A stretch of 64,000 nt of DNA from Acidobacteriota bacterium (GTDB taxonomy: Bacteria > Acidobacteriota > Thermoanaerobaculia > Gp7-AA8 > JAHWKK01): NCBI GenBank assembly GCA_019347945.1, contig JAHWKK010000013.1, forward strand, positions 1 to 64,000, written 5' to 3'. This document shows positions 1-7,515 of the stretch, in pieces. Within the stretch, counting starts at the first letter, position 1. The number at the start of each line of letters is the position of its first letter. The position numbers and the translations under genes were made by a program. The notes beneath the pieces are model-generated. The model searched no databases and was not told where the DNA came from. It saw only the letters and a program-made list of their open reading frames with translations.

Positions 1-103
1 GAGGTCCTTCGCCTGCCCGCCCGACCGCCCGCTCAGGATGACGTTGGTTTGAGTACGCGAGTTCGGTTGTTTCCGCACTCACGGGTGTCATTTCGGATTC
101 ACC
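1..103 (-). repeat. Dispersed ~104-bp repeat, copy 1 (reverse orientation)
   Basis: Read on the minus strand, this block contains AAATGACACCCG, then TACTCAAACC, then CGTCATCCTGAGCGGG, and ends in GGACCTC. The same landmarks in the same order and at similar spacing occur on the plus strand at 18471-18574. It may continue beyond the left edge. No protein-coding signal is convincing here. Confidence 0.6.
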
Positions 104-183
104 GTCGCAAGGCGCCGGTCACTTGCTCAGGATGACGAATGTTTAAATTTCGCGAGAGCAGCAAGTCTTTACCACGCTCCTGC

Positions 184-275
184 CCTGATCCCTGATCCCT
201 GATTCCTGCTTTTCCTGATCCCTGACCCCTGATCCCTGCTTTTCCTGATCCCTGACCCCTGACCCCTGATCCCTT
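184..275. repeat. Imperfect 7-bp tandem repeat upstream of ftsY
   Basis: About twelve units of CCTGATC or CCTGACC run head to tail, interrupted twice by CCTGCTTTT, so that a ~30-bp higher-order unit also repeats. It ends about 50 bases before the ftsY start. The same heptamer, in reverse complement, is at 18379-18405 beside copy 2 of the 104-bp repeat. The rest of positions 104-323 holds no feature I can support. Confidence 0.75.
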
Positions 276-323
276 CCTCTCCAAAAGCAATACTTCGCCA
301 TCCCGCATCGTTCCCCCGTCTCG

Positions 324-1271
324 ATGGCCGAAAAGTCTTTTGTTGGCAAGCTCAAGCGCGGTCTGTTCATGACGCACACGGAGATGATCGAGCGCGTCCG
401 CGACGCCTTCACGCCCGAGCTCGGTGTCGATCAGTCGGTTCTCGATGCGCTCGAGGAGAGCCTGCTCGGAGCCGACGTCGGGGCGGAAATCACGGTCGAA
501 CTGATGGACTCGCTCGAGGAAACGATCCGGCGCGGGGAAATCCGGAACATCGAGGATCTGACCGTAAGACTCAAGGCTGAAGCGCGGGAGCTCATCCCCG
601 ACAGGGCGATGAGAACGCTCGATCCTTCGGCCGAAAAGCCTTTCGTCGTTCTGGTGGTCGGAGTCAACGGGACCGGCAAGACAACTTCGATTGCAAAGCT
701 CGCGCGCCTCTGGAAATCGGAGAACCGCGAGGTGATCGTGGGAGCAGCGGACACGTTCCGGGCGGCGGCGATCGAACAGCTGCAGGAGTGGACGGATCGG
801 GTCGGGGTCCCGCTGGTACGTCACAAGGAAGGCGCCGATCCCGGTGCCGTGGCGCACGATACCGTCGCTGCCGCCAGATCGCGCGGATCCGACATCGTTC
901 TGATCGATACGGCCGGCAGGCTCCACAACAAGGGACACCTGATGGCCGAGCTCGCGAAGATCCGGCGGGTGGTCGAGAAGGAGCTTCCCGGCGCACCCCA
1001 TGAGGTTCTTCTGGTTCTCGATGGAACCACCGGCCAGAACGGCATCGCTCAGGCGAAGGCATTTCTCGAGTCGGCTGGTGTGACGGGGTTGATCGTGACG
1101 AAGCTCGACGGGACGGCGAAGGGGGGCGTGATTCTCTCGATCATGCGGGACTTCGAGATCCCCGTCTATTACGTCGGAGTCGGCGAGGGAATGGACGATC
1201 TCATCCCGTTCGACCCGGAAGCCTATCTCGATTCGATTTTCGCATCCGAGCACCCGGTTGCCGCGAGCTGA
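324..1271 (+). CDS. ftsY: Signal recognition particle receptor FtsY
   Basis: FtsY is the SRP receptor GTPase that docks ribosome-nascent chain complexes at the inner membrane and releases them to SecYEG. The 315-residue protein shows the SRP GTPase order: an N domain (about 1-95), a P-loop GVNGTGKT at 113-120, DTFRAAA near 143, DTAGR near 195, and TKLDGTAKGG in the G domain. It lacks the long acidic A domain of E. coli FtsY, as is usual outside enterics. The ATG at 324 gives the family-typical opening (SFVGKLKRGL); no clear Shine-Dalgarno precedes it, and ATG 369 is the alternative. It overlaps the ferredoxin start by one base (TGATG). Confidence 0.95.
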   Translation: MAEKSFVGKLKRGLFMTHTEMIERVRDAFTPELGVDQSVLDALEESLLGADVGAEITVELMDSLEETIRRGEIRNIEDLTVRLKAEARELIPDRAMRTLDPSAEKPFVVLVVGVNGTGKTTSIAKLARLWKSENREVIVGAADTFRAAAIEQLQEWTDRVGVPLVRHKEGADPGAVAHDTVAAARSRGSDIVLIDTAGRLHNKGHLMAELAKIRRVVEKELPGAPHEVLLVLDGTTGQNGIAQAKAFLESAGVTGLIVTKLDGTAKGGVILSIMRDFEIPVYYVGVGEGMDDLIPFDPEAYLDSIFASEHPVAAS

Positions 1272-1570
1272 TGCGATACCCATTCGAAAGACACGTACTC
1301 GTGTGCATCGGCGGTCGTTGCAACGACGAGAAGCAGGGGCAGAACCGGGGGGAGCTGATCCGAGCCGAGCTGAAGGATCTCAACAAGTCCCTCGGGCGGA
1401 AGAAACTGGTCCGCGTGTGCGGGGTCACCTGCCTCGACATGTGCGACGACGGTCCCAACATGGTGGTCTGGCCGGGCGGGGAGGCTTACAATCACCTGAC
1501 GATCGAGACCGCGAAGGAGCACTATCTCCGCGAAACCGAGAATCTCGAGGCGAAGACGAAACCGCAATAA
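1271..1570 (+). CDS. Thioredoxin-like [2Fe-2S] ferredoxin
   Basis: A 99-residue protein of the thioredoxin-like ferredoxin family, small electron carriers related to the NuoE fold. Cys residues lie in the N-terminal CIGGRC and the central CGVTCLDMC, followed by a GPNMVVWPGG segment typical of the family, so a C-x4-C plus C-x3-C cluster ligand set is available. It overlaps ftsY by one base and precedes the haem A genes. The electron partner cannot be told from the sequence. An extra Cys before the last pair is slightly unusual. Confidence 0.85.
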   Translation: MRYPFERHVLVCIGGRCNDEKQGQNRGELIRAELKDLNKSLGRKKLVRVCGVTCLDMCDDGPNMVVWPGGEAYNHLTIETAKEHYLRETENLEAKTKPQ

Positions 1571-1641
1571 CGGCAGCGCCGGGCGCGTTGGTGCGAGTCG
1601 GTTCCGCCCGATCCGATCCGTTTTTCCGAGGTGAATTTCTC

Positions 1642-2598
1642 TTGAGCGCCACAGGCACGACTCCACGTTCTCTTCGACGTTTCACCAAACTGACGGCGGT
1701 GTACGTTCTCTTTCTCGTCTTCGCGGGAGCGATGGTGACGAGCACCGACTCCGGGCTCGCGGTCCCCGACTGGCCTCTCTCGTACGGAATGGTATTTCCG
1801 CCGATGAAGGGGGGCGTCTTCTACGAGCATGGCCATCGGATGATCGCCGCGATCGCGGGTTTCCTGACCGTGATTCAGGCGATCTGGCTGCAGATGAGGG
1901 GCTCGAAGGTTCTGCGTCGACTCGGGTGGGCAACCGTCGGCGTGGTCATCGCCCAGGGCATCCTGGGAGGCGTGACGGTGCTTCTCAAGCTACCCACGTG
2001 GACCTCCGTTTCGCACGCGATGCTCGCCGAGGCCTATCTCTGCATGCATGTTGCGATGGCGTTTCTCGCTTCAGATGCTGCGGCTCGATGGAAGGCACGG
2101 GACAACGTCGAAGGATCGAATCGAGCGGCCCGGTTTGCAATCATTGCATTCGCGCTGATCTCGATCCAGATTCTTCTCGGCGCGATGACCCGGCATATGG
2201 GAGCGGGGATGGCGATTCCCGATTTCCCCCTGGCTTTCGGGCAGATCGTCCCGGCGTTCACGAGCGCGGCCATCGCGATACACTACGCGCATCGCGTGGG
2301 TGCTCTGATCGTTACCGTCTATCTCTTTCTGATTTTCCGGCCCGTTCTCGCTTCGGGAAAGCCCGCCTCGATCCGCTTTTACAGCCTCGCACTCGCGCTC
2401 GTAGCGGTTCAGATCGCGCTGGGCGCCTTCACCATCTGGACGGCGAGAGATCCGATCATCGCGAGTCTCCATCTTCTCGGCGGCGCATCGCTGCTCGTAA
2501 CGACGCTTCTGATGGCGATGGCGCTGCGGACGGAGCCGTCACGAGAGATGAAATCGGCAGATGATGCGGCGACCCTTCCAACAGGGGCGATGGCATGA
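1642..2598 (+). CDS. ctaA: Haem A synthase (CtaA/COX15 family)
   Basis: CtaA oxidises the C8 methyl of haem O to the formyl of haem A for aa3-type oxidases. The 318-residue protein is a multi-pass membrane protein built from two similar four-helix halves. The likely haem-ligand histidines sit in YEHGHR, SHAML, HYAHR and SLHLLGG. I chose the TTG at 1642 because GAGGTG lies 7 bases upstream and the protein then begins just before the first helix; the reading frame is open further upstream, but that part overlaps the ferredoxin gene. It overlaps ctaB by 4 bases (ATGA). Confidence 0.9.
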   Translation: MSATGTTPRSLRRFTKLTAVYVLFLVFAGAMVTSTDSGLAVPDWPLSYGMVFPPMKGGVFYEHGHRMIAAIAGFLTVIQAIWLQMRGSKVLRRLGWATVGVVIAQGILGGVTVLLKLPTWTSVSHAMLAEAYLCMHVAMAFLASDAAARWKARDNVEGSNRAARFAIIAFALISIQILLGAMTRHMGAGMAIPDFPLAFGQIVPAFTSAAIAIHYAHRVGALIVTVYLFLIFRPVLASGKPASIRFYSLALALVAVQIALGAFTIWTARDPIIASLHLLGGASLLVTTLLMAMALRTEPSREMKSADDAATLPTGAMA

Positions 2599-3491
2599 GT
2601 GACACTGCCGTTCTGGAGCGGGCAGGATTCGGAGCGCCGAGAGACTATCTGGAGCTCGCTAAGGCACGGGTTCTTTCGCTGATTCTGGTCGTCACCGCCG
2701 CGGGGTTCATCGTCGCGAGTCCGGTCAGCGTTTCGGTTCCGCTGCTCGTTCTCACGCTCGTGGGAACCGGGCTGGTCGCGGCGGGAACAAATAGCTTCAA
2801 TCAGATCGTGGAGCAGGACTTCGATCGGCTGATGGAGCGCACGATGGGGAGACCGCTGCCATCAGGAAGACTGAGCGGGGCCGCGGCCGTCACCTTCGCC
2901 GTCTTCACGATCGCTCTCGGGTTTGCGTTGCTGAGCATCGGTGTGAACCTGCTGGCCGGCGCCCTGGCGCTGACGACGACCGTGGCTTATCTGCTCCTTT
3001 ATACGCCGTTGAAGAGAAGGACCTCGTTGTCGACGATCGCCGGTGCGGTTCCTGGAGCCATTCCTCCGATGATCGGATGGGCGGCGGCCACAGGAGCGCT
3101 CGAGCCGGGCGCCTGGATGCTCTTCGCGATTCTCTTCGTCTGGCAGCTTCCTCATTTCTTCGCCATCGGGCACCTCTATCGGGAAGACTACACCCGAGGA
3201 GGATTCAGATTGTTGTGCGTAGTCGACGAGGATGGCCGCCAGGCGGGGCTGCAGTCGGTGCTCTACAGTCTGATTCTGCTTCCGCTCACCCTCGGGCTTC
3301 CGATGGTCGGAATCGGCGGAAAGTGGTCTGCAGTCGGAGCGTTCCTCCTGTCGGTCGGGTTCGTGCTGTCGGCCTTCGGATTTCATCGCGAGAGGAGCAG
3401 GGATCGCGCGCGAAACCTTTTCAGGGCATCGATCTATTACCTGCTGTTGGTGATGGTCCTGATGGTCGTGGGTACCTGGATGGGCGGTTGA
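2595..3491 (+). CDS. ctaB: Protohaem IX farnesyltransferase (haem O synthase)
   Basis: A UbiA-superfamily prenyltransferase that attaches farnesyl to haem B, giving haem O, the substrate of CtaA. The 298-residue polytopic protein has the first Asp-rich motif in NSFNQIVEQDFDRLMERT followed by the RP.PSGR signature (about residues 78-95), and a second conserved loop with YREDYTRGG. It starts on the ATGA overlap with ctaA and ends on a TTGA overlap with sco1, so the three are almost certainly one operon. No oxidase subunits are in the window. Confidence 0.95.
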   Translation: MSDTAVLERAGFGAPRDYLELAKARVLSLILVVTAAGFIVASPVSVSVPLLVLTLVGTGLVAAGTNSFNQIVEQDFDRLMERTMGRPLPSGRLSGAAAVTFAVFTIALGFALLSIGVNLLAGALALTTTVAYLLLYTPLKRRTSLSTIAGAVPGAIPPMIGWAAATGALEPGAWMLFAILFVWQLPHFFAIGHLYREDYTRGGFRLLCVVDEDGRQAGLQSVLYSLILLPLTLGLPMVGIGGKWSAVGAFLLSVGFVLSAFGFHRERSRDRARNLFRASIYYLLLVMVLMVVGTWMGG

Positions 3492-4066
3492 AGAAATTCA
3501 GCGAGCTCCTCGCCGTTCTCGCCGTCTGTCTGTCGATCGCGATGTGTGATCGCGAACCCGATCTCGATCCGATCAAGTCACTTCCTTCTTTCGATCTCGT
3601 CGATCACGAAAACCGCTCGTTCTCTCTCGAGGATCTCCGCGGGCACGTTTCGATCGTCGATTTCATCTTCACCCGATGCGGGGCGACCTGTCCCGTGCTG
3701 ACGGCGGAGATGAAGAGGCTGACGGATGATCTTTCCGACGACGATCTGCGGTTCGTCTCGATCACGGTCGATCCGGCCTACGACACGCCGTCGGTGCTCT
3801 CGGAGTACCGTCAGAAGGTGACGAACGACCCGCGATGGACTTTCCTCACGGGCGAACGGGATGAGATCGAGCGGCTTTCGATCGAAGGATTCAATCTCGC
3901 CGTCGGAACGTCGCAGAACCCCGCTGAGCCCATCCTTCATAGCAATCGCTTCGTCCTGGTCGATCGGGAGGGCGTGATCCGGAACTACTACGACTCCGGC
4001 AGGCCCGAGGTGATGGCCGATCTCCGGAGCGATGCCCGCTGGCTCGCGCGGAAGAGTGAAGAGTGA
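3488..4066 (+). CDS. SCO1/SenC copper chaperone lipoprotein
   Basis: SCO proteins deliver copper to, and reduce, the CuA site of cytochrome oxidase. The 192-residue product has a short hydrophobic signal ending in a Cys (AMCDRE), suggesting a lipoprotein. A thioredoxin fold follows, with the copper-binding CGATC (C-x3-C) and the conserved His in HSNRFVLVD. The TTG at 3488 overlaps the ctaB stop (TTGA). The last codons (KSEE-stop) are part of a GAAGAGTGA tandem repeat that continues past the gene, so the 3' end may have been altered by repeat expansion. Confidence 0.9.
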   Translation: MKKFSELLAVLAVCLSIAMCDREPDLDPIKSLPSFDLVDHENRSFSLEDLRGHVSIVDFIFTRCGATCPVLTAEMKRLTDDLSDDDLRFVSITVDPAYDTPSVLSEYRQKVTNDPRWTFLTGERDEIERLSIEGFNLAVGTSQNPAEPILHSNRFVLVDREGVIRNYYDSGRPEVMADLRSDARWLARKSEE

Positions 4067-4096
4067 AGAGTGAAAGAGTGAAAGAAAAGAGTGAAG
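4051..4096. repeat. GAAGAGTGA simple tandem repeat
   Basis: Units of GAAGAGT(GA) with small variations run from inside the last codons of sco1 into the intergenic region. The same simple repeat is found at 9191-9226 upstream of cstA. Confidence 0.8.
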
Positions 4097-4137
4097 ATCT
4101 GAGCGAGTTGGAGACGATCTACGCAACGCGTCTGGTT

Positions 4138-4336
4138 CTGTCGCCCGCTGAAGCGGGCTCGATATTTTGAGAGGCGCTGCCACTGTCCCCGGCTGAAGCC
4201 GGGGGCTATGATCTGTCGCCGCCTTCGGCGGCTGCGTCGGCTTCATCGATTCAGCGAGTTGGAGCCGATCTGCATTTCTCGTTTCGTTCTGTCGCCCGCT
4301 CCGCGGGCTCGAAAACGTTCATCTCCGATCAGCCCG
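4138..4336 (+). repeat. Palindrome-array unit, copy 1 of a ~200-bp direct duplication
   Basis: The unit consists of GC-rich inverted repeats in fixed order: GCCCGCTGAAGCGGGC, then CCCCGGCTGAAGCCGGGG, then GCCGCCTTCGGCGGC, then CCCGCTCCGCGGG, then an AGCCCGC...GCGGGC palindrome. It is repeated almost base for base 249-250 bases downstream. The elements resemble REP/BIME-type repeats. No gene is visible between sco1 and 4885. Confidence 0.85.
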
Positions 4337-4386
4337 CGCCAGCGGGCGACAGGTGCGCCGGCCATCTCCGAGAGACGTTGTTCGTT

Positions 4387-4586
4387 CTGTCGCCCGCTGA
4401 AGCGGGCTCGATATTTTGAGAGGCGCTGCCACTGTCCCCCGGCTGAAGCCGGGGGCTATGATCTGTCGCCGCCTTCGGCGGCTGCGTCGGCTTCATCGAT
4501 TCAGCGAGTTGGAGCCGATCTGCATTTCTCGTTTCGTTCTGTCGCCCGCTCCGCGGGCTTGAAAACGTGCATCTCCGATCAGCCCG
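4387..4586 (+). repeat. Palindrome-array unit, copy 2 of the ~200-bp duplication
   Basis: Nearly identical to 4138-4336, with one added C in the second palindrome and a few substitutions near the end (GGGCTC to GGGCTT, AACGTTC to AACGTGC). Confidence 0.85.
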
Positions 4587-4599
4587 CCAGCGGCCGGAA

Positions 4600-4860
4600 G
4601 ATCGAGCGGTCATCTTTGAGGCGTCGAATCTTTGCGAGACCGTTCATCCTCGCTCAGCCCACGGCAGCGGGCGAAAGGACGCCGGCATCTTCGAGGCGTC
4701 GAACCCTGCAGGAACGCTCATTTGCGATCAGCCCGCGGCAGCGGGCGGAAGACCTTAGCCCCCGGCTTCAGCCGGGGGATAGTCGTGCTTTCTTTAAGAG
4801 ATGTCGAGCCCGCGGCAGCGGGCGACAGGTGCGCCGGCCATCTCCGAGAAAACGCCGGTC
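4600..4860. repeat. Further scattered REP-like palindromes
   Basis: Single palindromes AGCCCACGGCAGCGGGC, AGCCCGCGGCAGCGGGC (two copies) and TAGCCCCCGGCTTCAGCCGGGGG are separated by short unique stretches. They continue the array of 4138-4586 up to the end of the convergent EcsC-like gene. Confidence 0.75.
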
Positions 4861-4884
4861 CGGGAAGAGTGAAGGGCCTCGTTT

Positions 4885-5757
4885 TCACTGCGCCTCGGGA
4901 CTTTGAGGTTCGGACTTGCTCCCGCTTTTCTTCGCCGAACCCTTCTTCGCGCTCTTCTTCGCGCTCTTCTTCGTGGCCTTCTTCGTGCTCTTTTTCGTCG
5001 CGCTCTTCTTTGCCGGCTTTTTCTTCGCCGATTTCCGGGCGGCTTTCTTCGTCCCGCTCTTTTTAGCGCCGCTCTTCTTCCCCCCGGTTTTCCTCGGCGA
5101 GCCCTTGGCCGTCTTCGCCGGTTTGATCTCGCCGGTCAGCGCCGGCGGGGTTGCCGTCGACTTCATTTTGAAGAGATTCTCGTAGTAGTCGGTGGCGAAC
5201 TTCGCGGTCGACCGTACCGCGGCGAAATTGATCACACCTCCGGCGACCCCGCCGATGATCGGTCCGATCGCGGTCGGCGCTTTTCGCGCGAAGTACCTGC
5301 CGGCCACCTTCTTCATCAGACCCTCGGAGGCGCGCTTCTCCAGGCCTTTCTGAATGAGCATACGCGCGCCGCGACGGCCGACCGACGCTCCTGTGGAGAT
5401 CGCGAGTGTCCCGAGGACCTCTTTGAAGCGGTCCTCGAGGTGTGGCTCCTGTTCGTAGAGAAATGCGATGGAAAGAATCAACCTGCTTTGCTGGCGCACG
5501 AGGTTGAAGATGTCGGGACCCATCGCCAGAAGTCCGATGGCTCCTCCCGGCGCTCCCGCGGTGATGCCACCGACCGCGCTCTTGATGGCCGCCCGTCTCG
5601 TGAGGACCTTCGCAATCTCCCGCCGGCTGGCCTTCGGCATCTTCTCCTTGAGGGCTTCGACTTCCAGCTTGATCGCGTCTTGGTCGAGCTCCCTGAAAAG
5701 GAGCTCGAGCATCGTGTAAAAACCGTCATTCAGCTTGTTCGCGGTCGATTTTTTCAA
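4885..5757 (-). CDS. EcsC-like protein with lysine-rich, histone-H1-like tail
   Basis: A 290-residue protein. Residues about 60-200 resemble EcsC-family proteins: Gly/Ala-rich hydrophobic segments (SAVGGITAGAPGGAIG, GPIIGGVAGG), a GPDIFNLVRQQSRLILSIAFLYE helix region and a conserved FKEVLGTLA. Residues about 215-285 are almost only Lys, Ala, Ser and Thr in KKSA/TKKA repeats, like the C-terminal tail of histone H1. The TTG at 5757 has GGAGG 7 bases upstream. Its start overlaps the end of the thioesterase gene by 32 bases, so it is translated from the same mRNA. EcsC function is unclear; the tail suggests binding to nucleic acid or other polyanions. Confidence 0.7.
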   Translation of the reverse strand: MKKSTANKLNDGFYTMLELLFRELDQDAIKLEVEALKEKMPKASRREIAKVLTRRAAIKSAVGGITAGAPGGAIGLLAMGPDIFNLVRQQSRLILSIAFLYEQEPHLEDRFKEVLGTLAISTGASVGRRGARMLIQKGLEKRASEGLMKKVAGRYFARKAPTAIGPIIGGVAGGVINFAAVRSTAKFATDYYENLFKMKSTATPPALTGEIKPAKTAKGSPRKTGGKKSGAKKSGTKKAARKSAKKKPAKKSATKKSTKKATKKSAKKSAKKGSAKKSGSKSEPQSPEAQ

Positions 5758-6304
5758 CGGAATCCTCCATTGCCTGGTTCAGTGCCGGCTTGATCGCTTC
5801 CTCGGTCTCGGTCCAATGCCGAATCCATTCCGGGAGGCGTTCGGACTCGACGACGATCCCCATCTCTTCGAAGAGCCGTACCGGAGGAACCGTCTGCCGC
5901 CGCTCGAGAAAGACCGCCTTCAGAAGGATCGTTGCCGCCGCCCGGCCATCGACCTCGAACCAGTGGACGATGTAGAGCCACTTCGCATCCCAGCCGACGA
6001 TTCTCGTCCTCAGAGTGAACCGCTGGAAGAGGTCGATCGAGAACCTGAAACGAGCCATCGAGGTCGCGACGACCGGAAACCACCGGTTCTTCATCATGAC
6101 CGAGGAAAACCCGTTTCCCATCGCCAGATCCAGCCGCCCCAGATCGGAGATGCTGAGATAGCGGCCGTTGTTGAGGTGAAAGTAGAGGTCGGCGTCGGTC
6201 GGCAGGACGCGCAGCCGGATGACGGAATCCTCGAAAAGCCCCCGGCGATTCTTTCGACGCAGGCCTCGTATCACCCCGAGAATGATTCTGAAGATGAGCA
6301 CCAT
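5726..6304 (-). CDS. Acyl-CoA thioesterase-like hotdog protein
   Basis: A 192-residue protein of the 4HBT/hotdog fold, closest in style to thioesterase or THEM6-like proteins. The family signature is visible in DADLYFHLNNGRYLSISDLGRLD (about residues 36-58), where the Asn-Asn-x-Arg-Tyr segment and following Asp match the acyl-ACP/CoA thioesterase active region. An N-terminal hydrophobic stretch (VLIFRIILGVI) may anchor it to the membrane. The ATG at 6304 overlaps the methyltransferase stop by 3-4 bases (ATGA) and has GAGG 8 bases upstream. The substrate cannot be told. Confidence 0.75.
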   Translation of the reverse strand: MVLIFRIILGVIRGLRRKNRRGLFEDSVIRLRVLPTDADLYFHLNNGRYLSISDLGRLDLAMGNGFSSVMMKNRWFPVVATSMARFRFSIDLFQRFTLRTRIVGWDAKWLYIVHWFEVDGRAAATILLKAVFLERRQTVPPVRLFEEMGIVVESERLPEWIRHWTETEEAIKPALNQAMEDSVEKIDREQAE

Positions 6305-7515
6305 CAGTCGCCGACCTCGATCTTCATCCCCTTGAGATACCGTCCCTCGGGAAAGGTCAGCGGCACGGAGTGATCCGGCGATTCCTCGAGTCGCATCAGG
6401 ATTCGAGTCTCCCGTCCGGCGTCGATCGCGGCGTCGGCGACGACCTTCTGAAAGAGCTCGAACGCGATGGCACCCGAACAGGAGAACGTGAAGAGAAGAC
6501 CGCCCGGTGCGAGAAGCTGGAACGCGAGGATGTTGATGTCCTTGTAGCCCCGGCATGCGCGATCGACCTGAGCTCTCGCCTCCGCGAACTTCGGCGGATC
6601 GAGAATGACGCAATCGAATTTGCGTCCCTCGCTCCGCCAGCCCCGTAACCGTGAGAAGACATCTGCTTCGTGGTTCTCGAAATCGGCCGTCACGCCGTTC
6701 AACGCGGCATTTCTCGAAGCGAGCTCGAGCGCCGGCGCCGATGTGTCGACATTGACGATCTCCGAGGCACCGCCGATCGCCGCGGCGATGCCGAATGCGC
6801 CCGTGTAGGAGAAGCAGTTGAGTACGGACTTCCCCGCGGCGGACTGGCGGACCAGAGCGCGGTTTGCTCGCTGGTCGAGGTAAAAGCCGGTCTTGTGCCC
6901 CTCCCGGATGTCGACCAGGTAACGACAGCCCTCTTCGCTGATCTCGATCAGAGGCTCCGGCTCGCGGCCCGCGATGAGTCCCCGTCTCGGCTCGAGCCCT
7001 TCTTTTTCCCGGATCGTGGCATCCGAGCGTTCCCAGACGGTCGAGATCTCCGCGCGACCCATCAGCAACGCGGTGATGACGTCCCGATGGTGATCTGCGC
7101 CCGCGGAGAGAAATTGGCAGACCGCGACGTCGCGATAGAGGTCGACGATGAGGCCTGGAAGGCCGTCGGATTCCGCGTGAACGATCCTGCAGCCTCCTTC
7201 GGGTTGAAGCAGCCCGAGCCGGCGGCGCAGAGCGAATGCACTTTCGATACGGCGCTCGAAGAAAGACCGGTCGACCGCCTGATCCGGATCAGGCGACCAG
7301 ATCCGGACCCGGATCGATGACTCGGATGACCAGGCGCCGATGGCCAGAGGCCGGTCGTTGCTGTCGCGAAGCTCGACGTTTTCCCCTCTGCCGGGGTTCC
7401 CCGACACGCTCGAGACCGCGCCCGAAAAAATCCAGGGATGACGCCGGATCACCGACTTTTCGCGGCCGGGCCGGAGCGTGACGACCGGAATGTCAGGACG
7501 CCGTGACGAGGTCAC
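6304..7515 (-). CDS. Class I SAM-dependent rRNA (cytosine) methyltransferase, RlmI-like
   Basis: Resembles RlmI, which makes m5C1962 in 23S rRNA. The 403-residue protein has an N-terminal PUA domain (about 10-80), an RlmI-type linker (about 85-195) and a Rossmann methyltransferase domain with LNCFSYTGAFGIAAA (SAM-binding motif I), NVDTSAPALELASRNAALNG, LDPPKFAEAR (motif IV) and a late FTFSCSG that supplies a Cys. The GTG at 7515 is preferred because GGGGAGG lies 5 bases upstream; an upstream TTG at 7539 would add 8 residues. It overlaps the 3' end of cstA by about 23 bases. Confidence 0.88.
   Translation of the reverse strand: MTSSRRPDIPVVTLRPGREKSVIRRHPWIFSGAVSSVSGNPGRGENVELRDSNDRPLAIGAWSSESSIRVRIWSPDPDQAVDRSFFERRIESAFALRRRLGLLQPEGGCRIVHAESDGLPGLIVDLYRDVAVCQFLSAGADHHRDVITALLMGRAEISTVWERSDATIREKEGLEPRRGLIAGREPEPLIEISEEGCRYLVDIREGHKTGFYLDQRANRALVRQSAAGKSVLNCFSYTGAFGIAAAIGGASEIVNVDTSAPALELASRNAALNGVTADFENHEADVFSRLRGWRSEGRKFDCVILDPPKFAEARAQVDRACRGYKDINILAFQLLAPGGLLFTFSCSGAIAFELFQKVVADAAIDAGRETRILMRLEESPDHSVPLTFPEGRYLKGMKIEVGD

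Noticed and set aside
4136-4860. CRISPR array
   Set aside because: Repeats are palindromes of different types with unequal spacing and partly identical spacers; there are no cas genes.
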